NCBI GenBank assembly: GCA_034435375.1 | Contig: DAOTXR010000039.1 | Coordinates: 1-64,000 of the forward strand | Direction: 5' to 3' | DNA from: DAOTXR01 sp034435375 | GTDB lineage: Bacteria; Chloroflexota; Anaerolineae; Aggregatilineales; UBA3940 | Length of the DNA stretch: 64,000 bases | Shown here: piece by piece, positions 61,801-64,000 of the stretch | How positions within the stretch are numbered: position 1 is the stretch's first letter | Layout: every line of letters starts with the position of its first letter | Position numbers and translations under genes: made by a program | Notes under the pieces: model-generated | Told to the model about the DNA's origin: nothing | The model's input: the letters and a program-made list of their open reading frames with translations, nothing else | Database searches by the model: none

Positions 61801-64000
61801 CTGATGCGGTCTACCACCATGGGAAGCAGGATGTCGGGATTGAGGATCGAGGAAGCCGCACGCGAGACTTCGTTGGTGGCCTGGAGCCGGCGAGCACGGT
61901 TCTGGGTCTGCTCGAACAGGCGCAAACCTTCGAGCGCGGTGGCCGCTTGGTCCGCCACGGTCTGGAAGAAACGCCGATCGTCGGCGGTGAAGGCGTTGAT
62001 CTGGCGGGTGCTATGCATGACCAGCCAGCCCAGCGTATTACGTCCAGTGATGGCAGGGAAGATGGGGAAGATGGCCATGGACTTAACGGCCAGACCCAAC
62101 AACTGAGACATCAGTGCTGGCTCAAGTGAGGCTTGGTCGATGTCGTCAATCACCAGCGCCTCAGACACAGCGCGTTCAACGCCCGTAAGCAACGGGTGGC
62201 GGCCCACTTGGACACGGACCGCCATGTCTCTGAGCGGGTCGGTGGCATCGCGCAGCCATAGACCCGCGAGATCAACCCAGGCGCTGGTGGGGTCCTCCGT
62301 GGGACGGTCGAGCAGGAACAATGCCACACGGTCCACCGTATCGATGGAAGCCAGCCGGATCAACTCATCTGCCAGGTCGTTCACCGAGTTGGCGGCGGCG
62401 ATGGCCTGAGTGGCGCGATACAGGCGGTTGGTCTGCATCAGCGAAAGCTGAGTCTGTTCCACCAGACGCGCATTGTCGATAGCCAGCGCCACACGGTCGA
62501 GTACCTGCTGAACCAGTAGCCTCTCATCCTCGCTGAGGTCACTGCCGCGTCCCAACTGCGCCCGCAGCTCACCGATGACAGCCCCACGCAGGGCAATCGG
62601 CAGACTGAACCCTTCCTCAGAACCTGCATCACCTTCGGTGGGGCGAATCTGGCTCAGATCGTATTCAAAAGCCAACTCGCCCACCTGACGCTGCGCCAGG
62701 TAGGTTTCCCAACTGTCGCGGGTGAGCATCTGGGTCAGTTGCAGCGAAGCCGAAAGCAACCCTTCCTTTTCACTCAGGAGCTGCGCATTGCGGATGGCCA
62801 CGGCCAACTGGTCGGCTACGGTGGCAAGCACCGAGATCGTTGCCTCATCGAAGGCGTCTGTCTCAGTGGACTGGATGTCAAGTGCTCCGATCACCTCGTC
62901 GCCGATACGCAGCGGGATGGCCAGCTCAGCGCGGGTGTCGGGGAGAAGGGGGTTAGGCAGCCAGGCTTCGGCGTAGCGGGTGTCGGAGGCCAGCGCCGGC
63001 TCTCCACGCCCCGTGGCCTGCCCCACCACCGAGCGCGATCCGACGGCCAGTTTGTGCCCACGGGCCAACAGTTCGCGCCCGGCAGCGCCCAAGCTAGCAC
63101 GCAACACAGCATACTGCCGCAGATCGTCTAGAAGGAAGACCTGTGCATGATAGTAGCCCAGTTGGTCGCGGATCAGGTTGATGGTCAGGTTTAGCAGGCG
63201 GTTGAGGTCCGTCTCGGCTGCGATCACGCGGCCCAGGCGGGCCGTGATCTCAAGCTGGCGGGTACGCTCCCGGATGGCCTGCTCTTGGGCGCGTGTGAGC
63301 TTTTGGAGCTGGTCAGCCATGCGGTTTAGAGATCGAGAAAGCTCGTCAACATCAGTTAGGCTTGAACCCGGCACACGACGGTCCAGATCGCCAGACAGGA
63401 TGCGGTTGACAGTGCTGATCAGGCTGTTTAGCCTTGCGCTGAGACGGTAGGGGACAAACGCGGCGACCGTCACGGCTCCGGCGACCGATAGAATGCTGAT
63501 GATCAGACCAGCCTGGACGATAGCTCGATTGCTGGCCATCACCTCGGCAAGGTCCTGCTTGACGACTAGCCCCATATGCAGCGGCTCGATCCAGCGGTAC
63601 GCGCCAAGCACCCGCTGCCCGCGGTAGTCTCTCCAGGTGCCAGAGCTGCTCTCGCCGTTCATGAGGGCATGGATGATAGAATCGCTGGCCACAGCCTCGG
63701 AGGCGCCCAGGCGAGGTGTGACGACATAGCGACTGCCCTCGCTTACCAGGAAGTAATCGCTCCTTCCGGTCGAGAGCATTGGGATAGATACTAGGCTCTG
63801 CACAGGGGCTAGGCTGGTCCGACCACACAGCACGCCGATTGGCTGGGATGCTTCGTCCAGCACTGCCACGGCAAAATACAGGCTTTCCTGCTGGTCGAGC
63901 GGATCGACCAGGGGGCCAGTCAGCGTGACAGCGCCAGAGCCAGCCGATGCCAGCGCAGCTTTGAACCACAGCTCGTCGCCAAAATTGCGGTTGATCTGGC
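58842..64000 (-). CDS. GAF-rich hybrid histidine kinase (5' end beyond the window)
   Basis: At least 1718 residues; the frame stays open to the window edge with no stop, so the N-terminus is missing. In order: part of an extracellular CACHE-like sensor (about 64000-63560), a membrane helix near 63510-63450, HAMP (63450-63300), about six GAF or GAF-like domains (63250-60410, the second degenerate), HisKA with phospho-acceptor in MSHELRTPLN (near 60325), HATPase_c (DTGIGIAPEDM, GGSGLGL), then two receivers with acceptors in IVLDLNLPG and VIMDFDLPD. GAF domains 1 and 4 are close duplicates. It should sense an external ligand and intracellular signals. The PLP-receiver gene downstream is a likely target. 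Confidence 0.93.
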   Translation of the reverse strand, partial: QINRNFGDELWFKAALASAGSGAVTLTGPLVDPLDQQESLYFAVAVLDEASQPIGVLCGRTSLAPVQSLVSIPMLSTGRSDYFLVSEGSRYVVTPRLGASEAVASDSIIHALMNGESSSGTWRDYRGQRVLGAYRWIEPLHMGLVVKQDLAEVMASNRAIVQAGLIISILSVAGAVTVAAFVPYRLSARLNSLISTVNRILSGDLDRRVPGSSLTDVDELSRSLNRMADQLQKLTRAQEQAIRERTRQLEITARLGRVIAAETDLNRLLNLTINLIRDQLGYYHAQVFLLDDLRQYAVLRASLGAAGRELLARGHKLAVGSRSVVGQATGRGEPALASDTRYAEAWLPNPLLPDTRAELAIPLRIGDEVIGALDIQSTETDAFDEATISVLATVADQLAVAIRNAQLLSEKEGLLSASLQLTQMLTRDSWETYLAQRQVGELAFEYDLSQIRPTEGDAGSEEGFSLPIALRGAVIGELRAQLGRGSDLSEDERLLVQQVLDRVALAIDNARLVEQTQLSLMQTNRLYRATQAIAAANSVNDLADELIRLASIDTVDRVALFLLDRPTEDPTSAWVDLAGLWLRDATDPLRDMAVRVQVGRHPLLTGVERAVSEALVIDDIDQASLEPALMSQLLGLAVKSMAIFPIFPAITGRNTLGWLVMHSTRQINAFTADDRRFFQTVADQAATALEGLRLFEQTQNRARRLQATNEVSRAASSILNPDILLPMVVDRISEAFDYYHVQIFLIDELREWAVLRASTGDTGRELLRRGHKLAVGSRSVIGQVTSSGEPVIARDTDTDAVHRRNELLPNTRAEMAIPLKTGDRVIGALDVQSTRADAFDAEAQTILQSLADQIAVTLENAQLFQEIQDRVAELTTVNLVSQTVSRTQTLEDLYEVVTSQLMRQFGAKYAFLGVLDSKGMLALPIFIEAGERVPSPAPQPLGYGLSGHVIRSRQVLLLNENAEDQARQLGARVVGSMPKSVLAVPLMLGDEVMGVISIQDAERENAYNEAHVRQLTTLAAYIAVKIRNAELLEEAQRRADELGFLFEITRTAVATTNLDEALTNVADLLVRRVTGAEAAIFYLTADRDDLLEAHAAVGYGRDLVARQAQVHPGEGLAGVVAQIRQPMRVPDLQEEPFNLNGDNRTRAALAVPLVTGTNLLGILTVESTQAEVFADSDLRLLEAAAGTLAAVIQNARLLEQITQVYEQLKELDKLKSQFLANMSHELRTPLNSIIGFSRVMLKGIDGPLNELQTQDLTTIYNSGQHLLGLINNILDVSKIEAGKMEIQPEYISLMEIIESVIATGRGLVKDKPIQMFKDVEEDLPQVYGDPVRVRQVLLNLVSNAAKFTREGSITVRAARKPYNAETGEPPRVQIDVIDTGIGIAPEDMDKLFEAFSQVDGSTTRQAGGSGLGLTISKEFVEMHGGRIWVESEVGVGSTFSFTVPLHPPEVQQAEIVVASESVEGRPVILAVDDEPGVLDLYARYIEKEGFAVIGLSNANDLLDHVRETRPAAIVLDLNLPGKTGWDAINDLKQADDTRDIPIIICSIDEDRQRGQSVGVAEYLVKPVIEDDLVQALTRVMSGALGSPLTTSSIQRVIIIDADEDYAQSVSRALQDAYGCEVLIYGMGFEGLAAVQKHRPDVVIMDFDLPDMDGYGLLVNMRSQSEMQGIPVIVLTKRELSHDQLQRLGEQTTRYVSKESLAEQQLADKLPAMLGGMGK

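Overview
The window looks like a core chromosomal stretch of a GC-rich (about 60%) bacterium, most likely a member of the Chloroflexota (Anaerolineae-like). This is inference from content, not from any search. The pointers are a lexA promoter carrying a Gram-positive-type SOS box (GAAC-N4-GTTC), many lipoproteins with Thr/Pro/Glu-rich linkers, very large GAF-rich hybrid histidine kinases, and receiver-domain styles familiar from that phylum. I see no transposase, integrase, phage gene, CRISPR array or rRNA.

Layout. 1-662 (minus): promoter, tRNA-Thr(TGT), tRNA-Tyr, tRNA-Ala, tRNA-Thr(GGT) and the start of tuf. 1180-8830 (plus): an S1-domain protein, FtsK, a methyltransferase, a membrane-anchored glycosidase-like protein and a NUDIX hydrolase. 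8916-12336 (minus): a stress/proteostasis group of CbpA-type DnaJ, HtrA lipoprotein protease and a bacterial eRF1-like (baeRF) protein. 12554-15243 (plus): a complete polar amino acid ABC transporter. 15507-21334 (plus): a small CBM48-like protein, polA, SOS-controlled lexA and a MATE/ANKH-like transporter.

21402-31706 is the most unusual region. Five minus-strand genes (VWA protein; PP2C-like phosphatase and atypical kinase, both with C-terminal membrane anchors; PP2C-like phosphatase and atypical kinase, both with C-terminal FN3 domains) lie divergent from an FHA/zinc-ribbon/Ser-Thr kinase. This reads as an expanded, duplicated relative of the TerY-P type VWA-PP2C-kinase triad. Each kinase matches its neighbouring phosphatase in tail type, and a W-x-P-[LI] motif recurs in the linkers.

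31770-41530 holds small secreted proteins, a ferredoxin, a response regulator, a tightly overlapping five-gene operon (Zn-dependent PLC-like protein, galE-like epimerase, two small proteins, glycosyltransferase), an orphan ModA, a GH3-like adenylating enzyme and a DUF166-like protein. 41692-50554 holds oligoendopeptidase F, a SCO/PCuAC copper pair, and several lipid- or ester-directed enzymes (patatin, alpha/beta hydrolase, LCAT-like, MBL-fold) with DedA and a methyltransferase. 50666-57035 holds OsmC, a large polysaccharide-lyase-like lipoprotein, a C69/secernin-like hydrolase and an EamA transporter.

57086-64000 (minus) carries a giant GAF-rich hybrid histidine kinase, truncated by the window edge, followed by a threonine-synthase-like PLP enzyme fused in frame to a CheY-like receiver domain. 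This is the second unusual system. The fusion suggests direct phospho-control of an amino-acid enzyme by the adjacent kinase.
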